Shown here: positions 1 to 9,592 of the stretch, piece after piece
How positions within the stretch are numbered: the stretch's first letter is position 1
How the letters are laid out: each line of letters opens with the position of its first letter
Source of the DNA: Pedobacter sandarakinus
Lineage (GTDB): Bacteria > Bacteroidota > Bacteroidia > Sphingobacteriales > Sphingobacteriaceae
DNA length: 64,000 nucleotides
Direction: 5' to 3'
Assembly: GCF_026240095.1 (NCBI RefSeq)
Contig: NZ_JAPIVG010000001.1
Span: 558,001 to 622,000, forward strand
Made by a program: the position numbers and the translations under genes
Notes under the pieces: model-generated
The model's database searches: none
What the model saw: the letters and a program-made list of their open reading frames with translations, nothing else
What the model was told of the DNA's origin: nothing

Positions 1-1511
1 GCTTTTAAATCGTTTAAAATAACTGTTTTGGAATTGTAAAGTTGCGTGCGGTCTATAGTGATATTTTTCCGTTGAATGTAACCGATAAAATCTTTAAAAT
101 CGTTATCGCTAAGGGCGAAATTATTTATATTCTGTTCGATAAAGCTTGCGTTGTAACGGGTGGTTAGCGCATTGAAGACATAATCTGAAAGCACTTTTTT
201 GCTCACAAGATTGGCGTAAAAGCGATTGTATCCAGCTGTATCTAATTTCACAAATACATCTGGCTGTATGCCACCTAAACCTTTTGGTTTCCGGTTGGGC
301 GCTGGAGTTACACCCTCCCCTTTTTCAATAGAATCTTGAAAAGATGTGCGATCGCCTGTGAGTTCGCCATCCATCATACGTTCATCTAATTCATGTTTAT
401 ATGCATCGTAACCTTTTTTGTAAGATTTCTGGATGCTGCGTCCAGATGGCGTGTAGTAACGGGCAATGGTTAAGTTCAGTGCAGATCCATCGCCAAAGGC
501 AAATTGCTCCTGTACCAGGCCTTTGCCAAAAGAGCGTCGCCCAACAATGATGCCCCTACCCAAATCTTGGATGGCGCCAGCAACAATTTCGCTCGCAGAA
601 GCCGTGTTTTCGTTAATAAGAATGGCCAGCTTACCATTTTGAAACGCACCTGTTCCGGTAGAAAAGTAATCGGTACGGGGTTCGTGCTTGCCCTGGGTGT
701 AAACAATTAATTTATTTTCTGGTAAAAACTGGTCGGCTAAACCCGTTGCGGCAGAGAAGTAGCCCCCTCCGTTATCTCGTAGATCTAACACCAGCTTTTT
801 CATTCCTTTAGCCTTTAAACTTGCTGCAGCCGCAGCAAAATCGTTATCGGTATGGGCGCCAAACTTGCTTATTCTAACGTAACCGGTTTCGGCGTTCATC
901 ATATAAGCAGCATCTATACTGCTAATATTTACCTTGCCCCGGGTAACCATTAACCTACTCTGAACATTGGTGCCGTTACGCATTAAAACAACGCTAACCC
1001 CGCTTCCCGCCTTCCCTCTAAACCTACCTGTAAGTTGTTCTTTAGGCAAGTTTCTGCCACTAACCATTGTAGAATCTATTGTGAGAATTTTATCACCAAG
1101 TTTAATGCCCGCCTGAGATGCTGGTCCGTCCTTTACAACGCCAGTAACCATCATGGTATCATTTAGCATATAGTACTCAATACCAACCCCTTCGAAATTA
1201 CCTTCCAGGTTTTCGCTCATGTCTTGCGCATCAGTTGGTGGTAAATAAACACTATGCGGATCCAGCTGATGTAAAACACTGTCTATCGGTAAATTCTGGA
1301 GTGAATCGGTATTAATTTCGTCAACATAATTGCGGTTGATGATATGGAGAATTTCATCAAGCTTTTCGTTACTATTTGTGGCAAGTTGACTACTTTTTTT
1401 CACGCCATAGCCTTGTTCTTTGATAAACTTAATACCCAAAACCATACCGACTATTAAAATTACAGAATAGCTGATGGCAATTAGTAAATTATTACGGGTA
1501 TTCTTTTTCAT
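1..1511 (-). CDS. S41 family C-terminal processing peptidase (3' end outside window)
   Basis: Periplasmic serine protease of the CtpA/tail-specific protease family, which trims or degrades exported proteins. About 503 codons are readable from an ATG at 1511; the reading frame is still open at base 1, so the C-terminus is missing. The N-terminus has one hydrophobic segment (about residues 6-22) that would serve as signal anchor. A PDZ-like segment follows (around GVVKDGPASQAGIKLGDKI), then the S41 core with the Ser-containing NENTASASEIVAG motif and, about 25 residues later, RRSFGKG carrying the general-base Lys of the Ser/Lys dyad. It is transcribed divergently from murQ across a 190-bp AT-rich gap. 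The family call is firm; the substrate is unknown. Confidence 0.93.
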   Translation of the reverse strand, partial: MKKNTRNNLLIAISYSVILIVGMVLGIKFIKEQGYGVKKSSQLATNSNEKLDEILHIINRNYVDEINTDSLQNLPIDSVLHQLDPHSVYLPPTDAQDMSENLEGNFEGVGIEYYMLNDTMMVTGVVKDGPASQAGIKLGDKILTIDSTMVSGRNLPKEQLTGRFRGKAGSGVSVVLMRNGTNVQSRLMVTRGKVNISSIDAAYMMNAETGYVRISKFGAHTDNDFAAAAASLKAKGMKKLVLDLRDNGGGYFSAATGLADQFLPENKLIVYTQGKHEPRTDYFSTGTGAFQNGKLAILINENTASASEIVAGAIQDLGRGIIVGRRSFGKGLVQEQFAFGDGSALNLTIARYYTPSGRSIQKSYKKGYDAYKHELDERMMDGELTGDRTSFQDSIEKGEGVTPAPNRKPKGLGGIQPDVFVKLDTAGYNRFYANLVSKKVLSDYVFNALTTRYNASFIEQNINNFALSDNDFKDFIGYIQRKNITIDRTQLYNSKTVILNDLK

Positions 1512-1701
1512 TAGCGTTGATGCAAATTTATGAAAATTAGCGGGTTGATATATTTTTTAACTTCATTTTCGTGTCTTTTGTTTCTAATATTTGATATAAT
1601 ATCATGAGCCAAAATGATGATAAGGTTTAGTTTGCTACATTTTTTCGATTTTTTGGACAGATTTTAAAAAGAATTTACCGATTTTTATCAAAATTAAATT
1701 T

Positions 1702-2517
1702 ATGAATAGAGTTACCGAGCAGGAATCAAACTACAACGACATCGATAAGATGTCGGTATTGGAAGTTTTGCAGGGGATTAATAACGAAGATAAAACCGTT
1801 GCCTTTGCTGTAGAAAAATGTTTGCCTCAAATAGAAAAATTGACCTCTGCAGTGGCAGAGCGGATGAAAAAAGGTGGTCGCTTATTTTACATTGGTGCAG
1901 GCACCAGTGGCCGCTTAGGTGTGGTAGATGCCTCTGAATGCCCACCTACCTATGGTGTACCATTTGATTGGGTTGTTGGAATTATTGCCGGTGGCGATAC
2001 GGCCATTAGAAAAGCTGTAGAGTTCGCCGAAGATGATGCAGAACAGGCTTGGAAAGATTTGCAGGAATTTAACATTAACGAGAAAGATTGCTTAGTAGGT
2101 TTAGCGGCATCAGGCACCACGCCATATGTTATTGGCGGATTAAATACTGCCAGAAAACTTGGCATTTTAACAGGATGTATTGTTTGTAATACTGGAGGAC
2201 CCATTGCTGCAGAATCTGATTTCCCCGTTGAGGTTGTAGTAGGGCCAGAATTTATCACGGGTTCCACCAGGATGAAATCGGGAACAGCGCAAAAGCTCGT
2301 TTTAAATATGCTAAGTACCACGGTAATGGTGCAACTTGGACGTGTAGTTGGAAATAAAATGGTAGACATGCAGCTTACTAACCATAAACTGGTCGATCGT
2401 GGCACACAAATGGTAGCCGACGAGTTAAATATTGGTTATGATGAAGCTGCAAATTTACTCACCCAGTACGGAAGTGTAAGAAAAGCGGTTGAGGCCGGAC
2501 ACCTAAACCTTGGTTAA
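1702..2517 (+). CDS. murQ: N-acetylmuramic acid 6-phosphate etherase
   Basis: Cleaves the lactyl ether of MurNAc-6-phosphate to give GlcNAc-6-phosphate and D-lactate during cytoplasmic recycling of cell-wall sugars. The 271-residue protein is one SIS domain with the family signature IGAGTSGRLGVVDASECPP at about 64-82 and GSTRMKSGTAQK near 194. Glu79 and Glu110 have the same spacing as the two catalytic glutamates recalled for E. coli MurQ (83 and 114). It is slightly shorter than E. coli MurQ (about 298), mainly at the C-terminus. No murP-type transporter or anhMurNAc kinase lies beside it. Only the ATG at 1702 gives the usual N-terminus. Confidence 0.95.
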   Translation: MNRVTEQESNYNDIDKMSVLEVLQGINNEDKTVAFAVEKCLPQIEKLTSAVAERMKKGGRLFYIGAGTSGRLGVVDASECPPTYGVPFDWVVGIIAGGDTAIRKAVEFAEDDAEQAWKDLQEFNINEKDCLVGLAASGTTPYVIGGLNTARKLGILTGCIVCNTGGPIAAESDFPVEVVVGPEFITGSTRMKSGTAQKLVLNMLSTTVMVQLGRVVGNKMVDMQLTNHKLVDRGTQMVADELNIGYDEAANLLTQYGSVRKAVEAGHLNLG

Positions 2518-2600
2518 TATTAGGTTTACCTTGCTACTTAGCTGGATATAATTTGTTGACGATGAAGATGGAAGCGGCACAAGAAAAATTTTAAGAGAAC

Positions 2601-3167
2601 ATGCACGAGATAGAGCCGTATTACCAGTGGAGAGATGATTATATCTCGGCAGAAGATGAACGTTCGCCGTTTTACAATACCGAATATTCTGAGTTATATT
2701 TTGATAAGCAAATTTATAACTTTCTGCTCCACCCGCAGTGGGATGAATTTGGATCGAATACTTTGTATTTGAAAGTACTATACGCCGATTACGACAGAAG
2801 CTATGCAATTATAGAGTTTATCGGAGAATGGAACGATGCTATCAATAACGACATTATGCTCTTAAAACGCGATATTTTAGAGCTTATGATGGATGAAGGC
2901 ATCAATAAATTTATACTCATTGGCGAGAATGTATTAAACTTCCACGCATCAGACGATAGCTACTATGAAGAGTGGTTTCAGGAAGTTGATGATGGCTGGA
3001 TTGTTGGTGTAAACTTTCAAAATCACGTAGTTACGGAGTTCAGAGATAACAATATAGATTATTACATCAATTTTGGTGGTGCATTTGATGAACTGCCCTG
3101 GCGTACCTTGAAACCTTTGCAGCTCTTTAAAAAAGTTGAAGAATTGCTGACAAAAAGATTGAACTAA
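2601..3167 (+). CDS. conserved hypothetical protein
   Basis: A 188-residue acidic protein, rich in Asp, Glu and Tyr, with no signal peptide or membrane segment, so probably cytoplasmic. I do not recognise a characterised domain. The composition (many YY, DD and aromatic residues, short beta-like segments such as YAIIEFIGEW and FILIGENVLNF) suggests a compact alpha/beta fold. It lies 83 bp after murQ and 37 bp before the Bax-inhibitor-1-like gene on the same strand, so the three may be co-transcribed. Length and codon use support a real gene. The overlapping minus-strand frame at 2503-2808 is a shadow. Confidence 0.75.
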   Translation: MHEIEPYYQWRDDYISAEDERSPFYNTEYSELYFDKQIYNFLLHPQWDEFGSNTLYLKVLYADYDRSYAIIEFIGEWNDAINNDIMLLKRDILELMMDEGINKFILIGENVLNFHASDDSYYEEWFQEVDDGWIVGVNFQNHVVTEFRDNNIDYYINFGGAFDELPWRTLKPLQLFKKVEELLTKRLN

Positions 3168-3204
3168 ATTATTATTTTTAAGATTATTAAATTCACACAT
3201 AACA

Positions 3205-3942
3205 ATGGAACAACAAAATTATCAATATCAGGAAAATAGTGTTTTCGTACAAGAAAACTCGGTTTCCAAAAAATTCTTTGCAAACGTTTTTTTATGGATG
3301 TTTGTTGCATTATTAGTATCAAGCGTTTCTGCGTTTGTATTAGCCAACTCACCAGGAATTTTATCTTATCTGGTAGCCGAAAAAGGATTTACCATTTTTG
3401 GATACATCGCTATTTTTGCACCACTCGGCTTAGTAATGCTTATGGGTGCGGCAATGCAGAGATTATCTTTCTCGGCATTGGTGGGTATTTTTCTTCTTTA
3501 TTCCGTTCTAACAGGAGTTATGTTAGGGTTTATCCTTTTAATTTACACATCTGCATCTATTGCAATCTGTTTTGTTGCTGCAGCAGTTATTTTTGCTGTT
3601 ATGGCAATAATGGGATACACAACAGATGTTGATTTAAGTAAATTCGGGCCAATCCTTATGGCTGGTGTTATTGGGTTGGTTATAGTAAGTTTAATCAACT
3701 TTTTCATCGGCAGCGAAACTTTAAACTATATTTTAGGCTTTGTTGGTGTGGCTATCTTTACTGCACTTACTGCTTACAAGGTCCAAGAAATCAAAAGAAT
3801 TGGCGAAGGTTTGGATGAAAGTGGAAATGAAATTGCATTGGCCGACAGCAAAAAGTTAGCAATAATGGCTGCATTATCACTTTATGTAACATTCATTAAC
3901 TTATTTGTTTCTTTACTTCGCCTATTTGGCAACAGGAGATAA
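3205..3942 (+). CDS. Bax inhibitor-1/YccA family membrane protein
   Basis: Inner-membrane protein of the BI-1/YccA/YetJ family, whose characterised members are pH-sensitive calcium leak channels or interact with FtsH. The 245 residues have a soluble N-terminus of about 25 residues followed by about seven hydrophobic helices, the usual topology. The late segment IALADSKKLAIMAALSLYVTFINLF carries the conserved Asp followed by the last helix; this family has paired Asp residues near the C-terminus that sense pH. A strong rho-independent terminator lies 65 bp downstream, so this gene probably ends the transcript. The family call is firm; the physiological role here is not known. Confidence 0.9.
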   Translation: MEQQNYQYQENSVFVQENSVSKKFFANVFLWMFVALLVSSVSAFVLANSPGILSYLVAEKGFTIFGYIAIFAPLGLVMLMGAAMQRLSFSALVGIFLLYSVLTGVMLGFILLIYTSASIAICFVAAAVIFAVMAIMGYTTDVDLSKFGPILMAGVIGLVIVSLINFFIGSETLNYILGFVGVAIFTALTAYKVQEIKRIGEGLDESGNEIALADSKKLAIMAALSLYVTFINLFVSLLRLFGNRR

Positions 3943-4006
3943 AAATTTGTAAAATCTGAATCAATCACATTTACAATTTTACCCACAAATACAAAACAAT
4001 ATTCTT

Positions 4007-4042
4007 AAGGCCGTGCAGTTTTGCACGGCCTTTGTAATTTTA
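4007..4042 (+). terminator. rho-independent terminator after the Bax-inhibitor-like gene
   Basis: An 11-bp perfect stem (AAGGCCGTGCA / TGCACGGCCTT) closes a four-base loop and is followed by a T-rich stretch (TGTAATTTTATTT). It separates the upstream transcript from the methionine locus. Confidence 0.85.
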
Positions 4043-4063
4043 TTTGGGCACCACGCGATAATT

Positions 4064-4095
4064 TTTGGAAATGATGTTGCTTTGTTGCATTTTTG
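4064..4095 (+). promoter_or_regulatory. Bacteroidota-type promoter of the metH leader
   Basis: TTTG at 4064-4067 and CATTTTTG at 4088-4095 (7 of 8 to TAnnTTTG) are 20 bp apart, as expected for the major sigma factor of Bacteroidota. Transcription would begin about five bases later, at the first base of the SAM riboswitch (about 4100). That agreement is the main support. Confidence 0.6.
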
Positions 4096-4099
4096 TGTG

Positions 4100-4199
4100 C
4101 TTATTAAGAAAGACGGAGGGATTAGACCCAACGATGTCTTAGCAACCTGTGCCAACAAGGTGCTAAATTCTAATCTCAGCAGTGGCGAGAGAAGATAAG
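4100..4199 (+). promoter_or_regulatory. SAM-I (S-box) riboswitch upstream of metH
   Basis: The leader shows the S-box core in order: P1 5' strand CTTAT, AAGAAAGACGGAGGGA, then GACCCAACGATGTCTTAGCAACC, a P3 arm (TGTGCCAACAAGGTGC), a P4 arm, and the closing GAGAGAAGATAAG whose ATAAG pairs with the opening CTTAT. SAM binding would repress the downstream metH-metF unit. No stem with a U-run follows the aptamer before metH, so control may act on translation rather than termination. The short open frame that covers it (4013-4198) is not a gene. Confidence 0.92.
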
Positions 4200-4374
4200 T
4201 TTAGGAAGTACAATCATGTGCCAACTTTTTAAATAAGCTATTTAAGTATCAACATTAAGTATTGGGTTTTAAACACCTGGGTTGCGTATACTCAGTTCCA
4301 TTTTTACATTTCCTATTAAACTAGGGAAGTCTTAATAATGGATTCTTGCTACTTGATACTAACCATCAACGACA

Positions 4375-7300
4375 ATGAGTATTAGAGAAGAACTAGAAAA
4401 ACGTATTTTGGTAATCGATGGTGCAATGGGCACCATGATTCAGCGATATACTTTAACGGAAGAAGATTTTAGGGGCGAACGATTTAAGGATCATCCTTGC
4501 GATGTAAAAGGAAATAATGATTTGCTTAACATCACCCGTCCTGACATTATAAAAGCCATCCATTTAGAATACTTAAAATGCGGTGCTGATATTATAGAAA
4601 CAAATACCTTCAGTACACAGCGGATTTCCATGGCCGATTATCAAATGGAAGATCTTTCTTATGAACTTAGCTTTGAAGGGGCACGTATAGCCAAAGCTGC
4701 TGCTAGCGAGTTTATGGCAGCCAACCCAGATCGCAAATGCTTTGTAGCGGGTGCTGTTGGCCCAACCAATCGTACGCTTTCCATGTCGCCAAACGTAAAC
4801 GATCCAGGTTACCGGGCAGTTTATTTTGATGAATTAGAAGCAGCTTACTACGAACAGGTTAGGGGTTTGGTAGATGGCGGGTCAGACGTGTTGCTTATAG
4901 AAACCATTTTCGATACTTTAAACGCAAAAGTGGCTATTGTTGCCATTAAAAAATACGAAGAAGTTATTGGTCGGAAACTGGAAATTATGATTTCCGGAAC
5001 CATAACTGACGCATCTGGCAGAACCTTATCTGGCCAAACCGCCGAGGCCTTTTTGAACTCGGTAATACATGCCAAACCCCTAAGTATCGGGTTTAATTGC
5101 GCTTTGGGTGCTAAGGAAATGCGCCCACATATTGAAGAACTGGCTGCAAAAGCAGGTTGTTACATTTCAGCTTACCCTAATGCAGGTTTACCTAACGAAT
5201 TTGGCGCATACGATGAGCAACCCCATGAAACTGCACATTTAGTCGATGATTTTATCGCATCAGGTTTCGTTAATATTGTTGGGGGTTGTTGTGGTACTAC
5301 ACCAGAACACATTGGTTGCATTGCTGCAAATGCCCGCAAAGCTGTCCCAAGGAAGATTCCCAGCATTGCACCACATATGCGCTTGAGTGGTCTGGAGCCC
5401 GTTACCATTACACCCGAAAGCATCTTTGTAAATGTTGGTGAAAGAACCAACATTACCGGTTCACCAAAATTTTCGAAACTTATTTTAGGTGGCGATTACG
5501 AGGCTGCCTTAGCCGTTGCGTTGCAACAGGTAGAAGGTGGAGCACAGATAATCGATGTAAATATGGATGAAGGTATGCTTGATTCGGAGGCGGCAATGAC
5601 CAAATTCTTAAACCTTATTGCATCCGAACCTGACATTGCAAAGCTACCTATCATGGTCGATTCTTCGAAATGGTCGGTGATAGAATGTGGCTTGAAATGT
5701 TTGCAAGGAAAGGGAATTGTAAATTCTATTTCCCTTAAAGAAGGTGAAGATAAATTTCGCGAAAGCGCCCGGAAAATTATGCAATATGGTGCTGCAGTTG
5801 TGGTAATGGCTTTTGATGAACAGGGCCAGGCAGATAACTATGAGCGAAGAATAGAAATTTGCAAAAGGAGCTATGATATTCTTGTAAACGAAATCGGCTT
5901 CCCGGCGCAAGACATTATTTTTGACCCAAATATTTTAACCGTGGCAACCGGTTTAGAAGAGCATAACAATTATGCTGTAGATTTTATAAATGCCACAAGG
6001 TGGATTAAACAAAACCTTCCACATGCCAAGGTAAGCGGTGGGGTATCTAACATTTCCTTCTCATTTAGGGGAAACAACGTAGTTCGCGAAGCCATGCACT
6101 CGGCATTTCTCTACCATGCTATCCAGGCAGGTTTAGATATGGGAATCGTAAATGCCGGTATGCTCGAGGTGTACCAGGAAATTCCACCTGAACTTTTAGA
6201 ACGTGTAGAAGATGTATTACTAAACCGTAGAGATGACGCAACCGAGCGATTGGTAGAATATGCCGAAACCGTAAAATCAAAAGGCAAGGAAATTGTGAAA
6301 GATGAGGAATGGAGAAAAGGTACGGTTGAAGAAAGGCTTTCTCATTCTTTAGTTAAAGGAATAGTAGAGTATTTAGATGATGATGTTGAAGAAGCCCGAC
6401 AAAGATACACACGACCTATCCAGGTGATAGAAGGCCCGTTAATGGATGGTATGAACATCGTAGGCGATTTATTTGGAGCCGGAAAAATGTTCCTGCCCCA
6501 GGTAGTTAAATCGGCACGGGTAATGAAAAAAGCGGTAGCTTACCTCCTGCCTTTTATTGAGCAGGAAAAATTAGACAATCCTGATCAGGACCAGAATTCT
6601 TCAGCTGGAAAAGTATTGATGGCTACTGTTAAAGGCGATGTACATGATATTGGGAAGAATATTGTTGGTGTAGTTTTGGCTTGCAATAACTTCGAAGTGG
6701 TAGACATGGGGGTAATGGTTCCTGCACAGGATATCATTAAAAAAGCAAAAGAAATTAATGCTGATATTATTGGATTAAGTGGTCTGATTACTCCTTCGCT
6801 GGATGAAATGGTTCACTTTGCGAAGGAAATGGAGCGTGAGGGTTTTACCATCCCATTAATTTTAGGTGGTGCTACTACTTCCAGAATTCATGCTGCAGTA
6901 AAAGTTGCACCAAATTATTCTGGCCCGGCCATCCATGTTTTAGATGCATCGCGAAGCGTAACCGTTTGCAGCACGCTGATGAATTCGGAAACGAAAGGCG
7001 CATACATTGATGGCATTCGGGAAGAATACGATAAAGCACGGGAAGCGCACCTGAATAAACGTTCAGATAAGCGTTTCAAATCTTTGGAGGAAGCCAGGGC
7101 AAATCAATTTAAAATAGACTTTAAAAGCGACCTTCCGATACCAGCGTTTACTGGCACACGCGTATTCGACAATTACCCGCTTGAAGAACTGGTACCTTAC
7201 ATTGACTGGACACCATTTTTTCATACATGGGAACTTCGAGGCAGCTACCCCAAAATATTCGACGATAAAGTTGTTGGCACCGAAGCAAAAAAACTTTTCG

Positions 7301-8061
7301 ATGATGCACAGACGCTATTGAAAAGAATTTTAGATGAAAAATTGCTTACCGCAAAAGGAGTCATCGGTTTTTGGCCGGCAAATGCTGTGGGAGACGATAT
7401 TGTGTTGAGCTCAACTGACGCTAACACTCCTCTGTTTAAAGAAAACGAAACAGTTACCATTCATACCTTACGCCAACAAGCCGAGAAGGTAGATGGGCAA
7501 CCGTATTATGCATTGTCAGATTTTATCGCACCGAAAGAAACAGGCATTCAGGACTATTTCGGGGGTTTCGCCGTAACCACAGGTATCGGCATCGACGAGC
7601 TAGTGGCTGAATTCGAATCTAACCATGACGACTACAATAGCATTATGGCTAAAGCACTTGCCGATCGTTTGGCAGAGGCTTTTGCAGAACGCATGCACGA
7701 GCGTGTTCGCAAAGAGTACTGGGGATACGCGAAAGATGAAAATTTAAGTAATCAGGAATTAATTAAGGAAGAGTATGCAGGTATTCGTCCGGCACCTGGC
7801 TACCCTGCCTGCCCCGAACATACAGAAAAAGGCACCCTATTTGCACTCTTAGATGCCGAAAAAGAAATTGGATTACGGCTAACCGAGAGCTATGCCATGT
7901 ACCCGACAGCTGCTGTTAGTGGGTTTTACTTTGCTCATCCAGAGTCGAGGTATTTTGGATTGGGAAAAATTACAAAAGATCAAATTGAAGATTATGCGCA
8001 GCGCAAAAACATGTCGATTGATGAGGTGGAACGTTGGCTGAGCCCGAATTTGGCTTACTAA
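4375..8061 (+). CDS. metH: cobalamin-dependent methionine synthase
   Basis: Transfers a methyl group from 5-methyl-THF via methylcobalamin to homocysteine. At 1228 residues it is the full four-module enzyme (E. coli 1227). Residues 1 to about 325 form the homocysteine domain with zinc ligands Cys242, Cys305 and Cys306; the last two lie in [12 protein letters not shown]. About 345-610 is the pterin domain ([12 protein letters not shown]). About 645-890 is the cobalamin cap and B12 domain, with [10 protein letters not shown] placing the cobalt-ligating His at 757. About 900-1228 is the SAM-dependent reactivation domain (ending with [11 protein letters not shown] and YFGLGKI). The gene is led by a SAM-I riboswitch 176 bp upstream and followed by metF, which supplies its methyl donor. 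The ATG at 4375 fits the family N-terminus. Confidence 0.98.
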   Translation: MSIREELEKRILVIDGAMGTMIQRYTLTEEDFRGERFKDHPCDVKGNNDLLNITRPDIIKAIHLEYLKCGADIIETNTFSTQRISMADYQMEDLSYELSFEGARIAKAAASEFMAANPDRKCFVAGAVGPTNRTLSMSPNVNDPGYRAVYFDELEAAYYEQVRGLVDGGSDVLLIETIFDTLNAKVAIVAIKKYEEVIGRKLEIMISGTITDASGRTLSGQTAEAFLNSVIHAKPLSIGFNCALGAKEMRPHIEELAAKAGCYISAYPNAGLPNEFGAYDEQPHETAHLVDDFIASGFVNIVGGCCGTTPEHIGCIAANARKAVPRKIPSIAPHMRLSGLEPVTITPESIFVNVGERTNITGSPKFSKLILGGDYEAALAVALQQVEGGAQIIDVNMDEGMLDSEAAMTKFLNLIASEPDIAKLPIMVDSSKWSVIECGLKCLQGKGIVNSISLKEGEDKFRESARKIMQYGAAVVVMAFDEQGQADNYERRIEICKRSYDILVNEIGFPAQDIIFDPNILTVATGLEEHNNYAVDFINATRWIKQNLPHAKVSGGVSNISFSFRGNNVVREAMHSAFLYHAIQAGLDMGIVNAGMLEVYQEIPPELLERVEDVLLNRRDDATERLVEYAETVKSKGKEIVKDEEWRKGTVEERLSHSLVKGIVEYLDDDVEEARQRYTRPIQVIEGPLMDGMNIVGDLFGAGKMFLPQVVKSARVMKKAVAYLLPFIEQEKLDNPDQDQNSSAGKVLMATVKGDVHDIGKNIVGVVLACNNFEVVDMGVMVPAQDIIKKAKEINADIIGLSGLITPSLDEMVHFAKEMEREGFTIPLILGGATTSRIHAAVKVAPNYSGPAIHVLDASRSVTVCSTLMNSETKGAYIDGIREEYDKAREAHLNKRSDKRFKSLEEARANQFKIDFKSDLPIPAFTGTRVFDNYPLEELVPYIDWTPFFHTWELRGSYPKIFDDKVVGTEAKKLFDDAQTLLKRILDEKLLTAKGVIGFWPANAVGDDIVLSSTDANTPLFKENETVTIHTLRQQAEKVDGQPYYALSDFIAPKETGIQDYFGGFAVTTGIGIDELVAEFESNHDDYNSIMAKALADRLAEAFAERMHERVRKEYWGYAKDENLSNQELIKEEYAGIRPAPGYPACPEHTEKGTLFALLDAEKEIGLRLTESYAMYPTAAVSGFYFAHPESRYFGLGKITKDQIEDYAQRKNMSIDEVERWLSPNLAY

Positions 8062-8134
8062 ACCCGCTTGAGAATTCTAGTGGATAAAATTTATTACCAG
8101 ATTAACTTTAAAAGCCCCTTTGAGGGTTTAGAAT

Positions 8135-9088
8135 ATGAAGATTACAGAACACATTAACAATGCCAAGGGCAAAACCTTGTTTTCTTTCGAGTTACTACCA
8201 CCAATTAAAGGACAAAGCATTCAATGGATTTACGATGCGATAGATCCGCTTTTAGAATTTAATCCACCATTTATAGATGTGACATCGCTCCGTGAAGATT
8301 ATATTTACAAAGAGCAGGAAAACGGGCTGTTACAGAAAGTATCTTACCGTAAGCGCCCGGGAACCATTGCCATATGTGCGGCAATCATCCACAAGTATAA
8401 GATTGACGCTGTTCCGCATTTAATTTGTGGTGGTTTTACCAAAGAAGAAACCGAAAATGCACTGATTGACCTGCAATTCTTAGGCATTGATAATGTATTG
8501 GCCCTACGCGGAGACGCCCGTGCAGCTGATAATGCTTTTGTGCCTACCAAAGGTGGCCATGCTTATGCAACTGATCTTATTGAGCATATTAAAAATCATA
8601 ATGAAGGAAAATTTCTCCATGAAGATGTTGAGACCTTCAAAAGCGATTTTTGCATCGGCGTGGCCGGATATCCGGAAAAACATTTTGAAGCACCAAACTT
8701 AAACGCCGACTTCAAGTTCTTAAAGAAAAAGGTAGATATGGGTGCCGAGTTTATCGTAACGCAAATGTTTTTCGATAACCAGAGGTATTTTGATTTTGTA
8801 AACAAATGCAGGGAGAATGATATCAATGTGCCAATAATACCTGGCTTAAAGCCAATTAGCACATTAACGCAATTAAACATTCTCCCTAAAATATTCCATA
8901 TTGATTTGCCCGAAGATTTGACAGACGCGTTATCGCATGCAAAAAATAATGCAGAAGCTAAAGAAATCGGCACCGATGCGATGATTAAACAATGTAAAGA
9001 ACTGATAGATTTTGGCGTACCAGTTTTACATTTTTACACCATGGGCCGGCCGGAACAAACTAAGCAAATTGCAAGGGCTATCTTTTAA
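8135..9088 (+). CDS. metF: 5,10-methylenetetrahydrofolate reductase
   Basis: FAD enzyme that reduces 5,10-methylene-THF to 5-methyl-THF, the co-substrate of MetH. The 317 residues form the single catalytic barrel of bacterial MetF, starting with FSFELLPPIKG (Glu19 at the position of the catalytic Glu of this family). It contains the folate/FAD segment DNVLALRGD and, further on, EFIVTQMFFDNQRYFDFV and PIIPGLKPI. It follows metH by 73 bp on the same strand with no convincing terminator between them, so it is probably under the same SAM riboswitch. Confidence 0.97.
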   Translation: MKITEHINNAKGKTLFSFELLPPIKGQSIQWIYDAIDPLLEFNPPFIDVTSLREDYIYKEQENGLLQKVSYRKRPGTIAICAAIIHKYKIDAVPHLICGGFTKEETENALIDLQFLGIDNVLALRGDARAADNAFVPTKGGHAYATDLIEHIKNHNEGKFLHEDVETFKSDFCIGVAGYPEKHFEAPNLNADFKFLKKKVDMGAEFIVTQMFFDNQRYFDFVNKCRENDINVPIIPGLKPISTLTQLNILPKIFHIDLPEDLTDALSHAKNNAEAKEIGTDAMIKQCKELIDFGVPVLHFYTMGRPEQTKQIARAIF

Positions 9089-9196
9089 TTTCCCTTATTG
9101 ATATTATCCCTTGGAAAAATTCTTCCCATATTTTTTACTAAGATTTAATTTTCTAAGAACATTACGTTTCAATTACCTATTTTAACTGGTACAACT

Positions 9197-9204
9197 TATA
9201 TTTG
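9197..9204 (+). promoter_or_regulatory. perfect -7 promoter element directly before a small gene
   Basis: TATATTTG matches the Bacteroidota -7 consensus TAnnTTTG exactly and ends only five bases before the ATG at 9210. A clean -33 TTTG is not visible (TTTC occurs upstream). If used, the transcript would be leaderless or nearly so. Confidence 0.45.
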
Positions 9205-9209
9205 TACCA

Positions 9210-9512
9210 ATGAAGTTTGAGCCACTTAAATATGTGCTGCTGTTTTTCCTAACTTTTGCAATTTTGTTCAAGGTAGGCCAGGCTATGTCGTATTTAAAAT
9301 CTTCAACCGAAATAGTCGCGAATAACGCTGCTGGAGATGATGCTCCAGAAAAAGAGGAGAAAAAGGCTGAAACAGAATTCCTATTTGCAGCTTATTTACC
9401 CACTACAGTTGCTGGCATTTATAAATCTTTAGCACAGAAGATAATCACACCTGATCAATCTTACCTGATGCGCCATTTCCTTGAGGTTCTAACCCCTCCT
9501 CCATCCGTTTAA
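9210..9512 (+). CDS. small hypothetical membrane-anchored or exported protein
   Basis: A 100-residue protein with a basic start and one hydrophobic helix (about residues 8-24), so either a signal peptide or a single membrane anchor. A charged linker follows (DDAPEKEEKKAE) and then a short C-terminal segment ending in a PPP-containing tail. I recognise no family. A perfect -7 box lies immediately upstream. The next gene, 80 bp downstream, also encodes a small exported protein, but the 80-bp gap does not show whether they are co-transcribed. Reality as a gene is likely from the promoter and sensible signal sequence; function unknown. Confidence 0.6.
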   Translation: MKFEPLKYVLLFFLTFAILFKVGQAMSYLKSSTEIVANNAAGDDAPEKEEKKAETEFLFAAYLPTTVAGIYKSLAQKIITPDQSYLMRHFLEVLTPPPSV

Positions 9513-9592
9513 ATGCTCTAATAAACATTTTATGCTTCGCCAATTCATGGTGATGGCACTTAATTTTCTTAACATTTTAGATCAAAATAACT

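Noticed and set aside
1950..2405. 151-residue antisense frame in murQ
   Set aside because: Shadow of a well-conserved gene; no domain, odd Ser/Thr/Pro composition.
4013..4198. 61-residue plus-strand frame
   Set aside because: It covers the terminator loop, the promoter and the SAM-I aptamer; the RNA signals explain the sequence.
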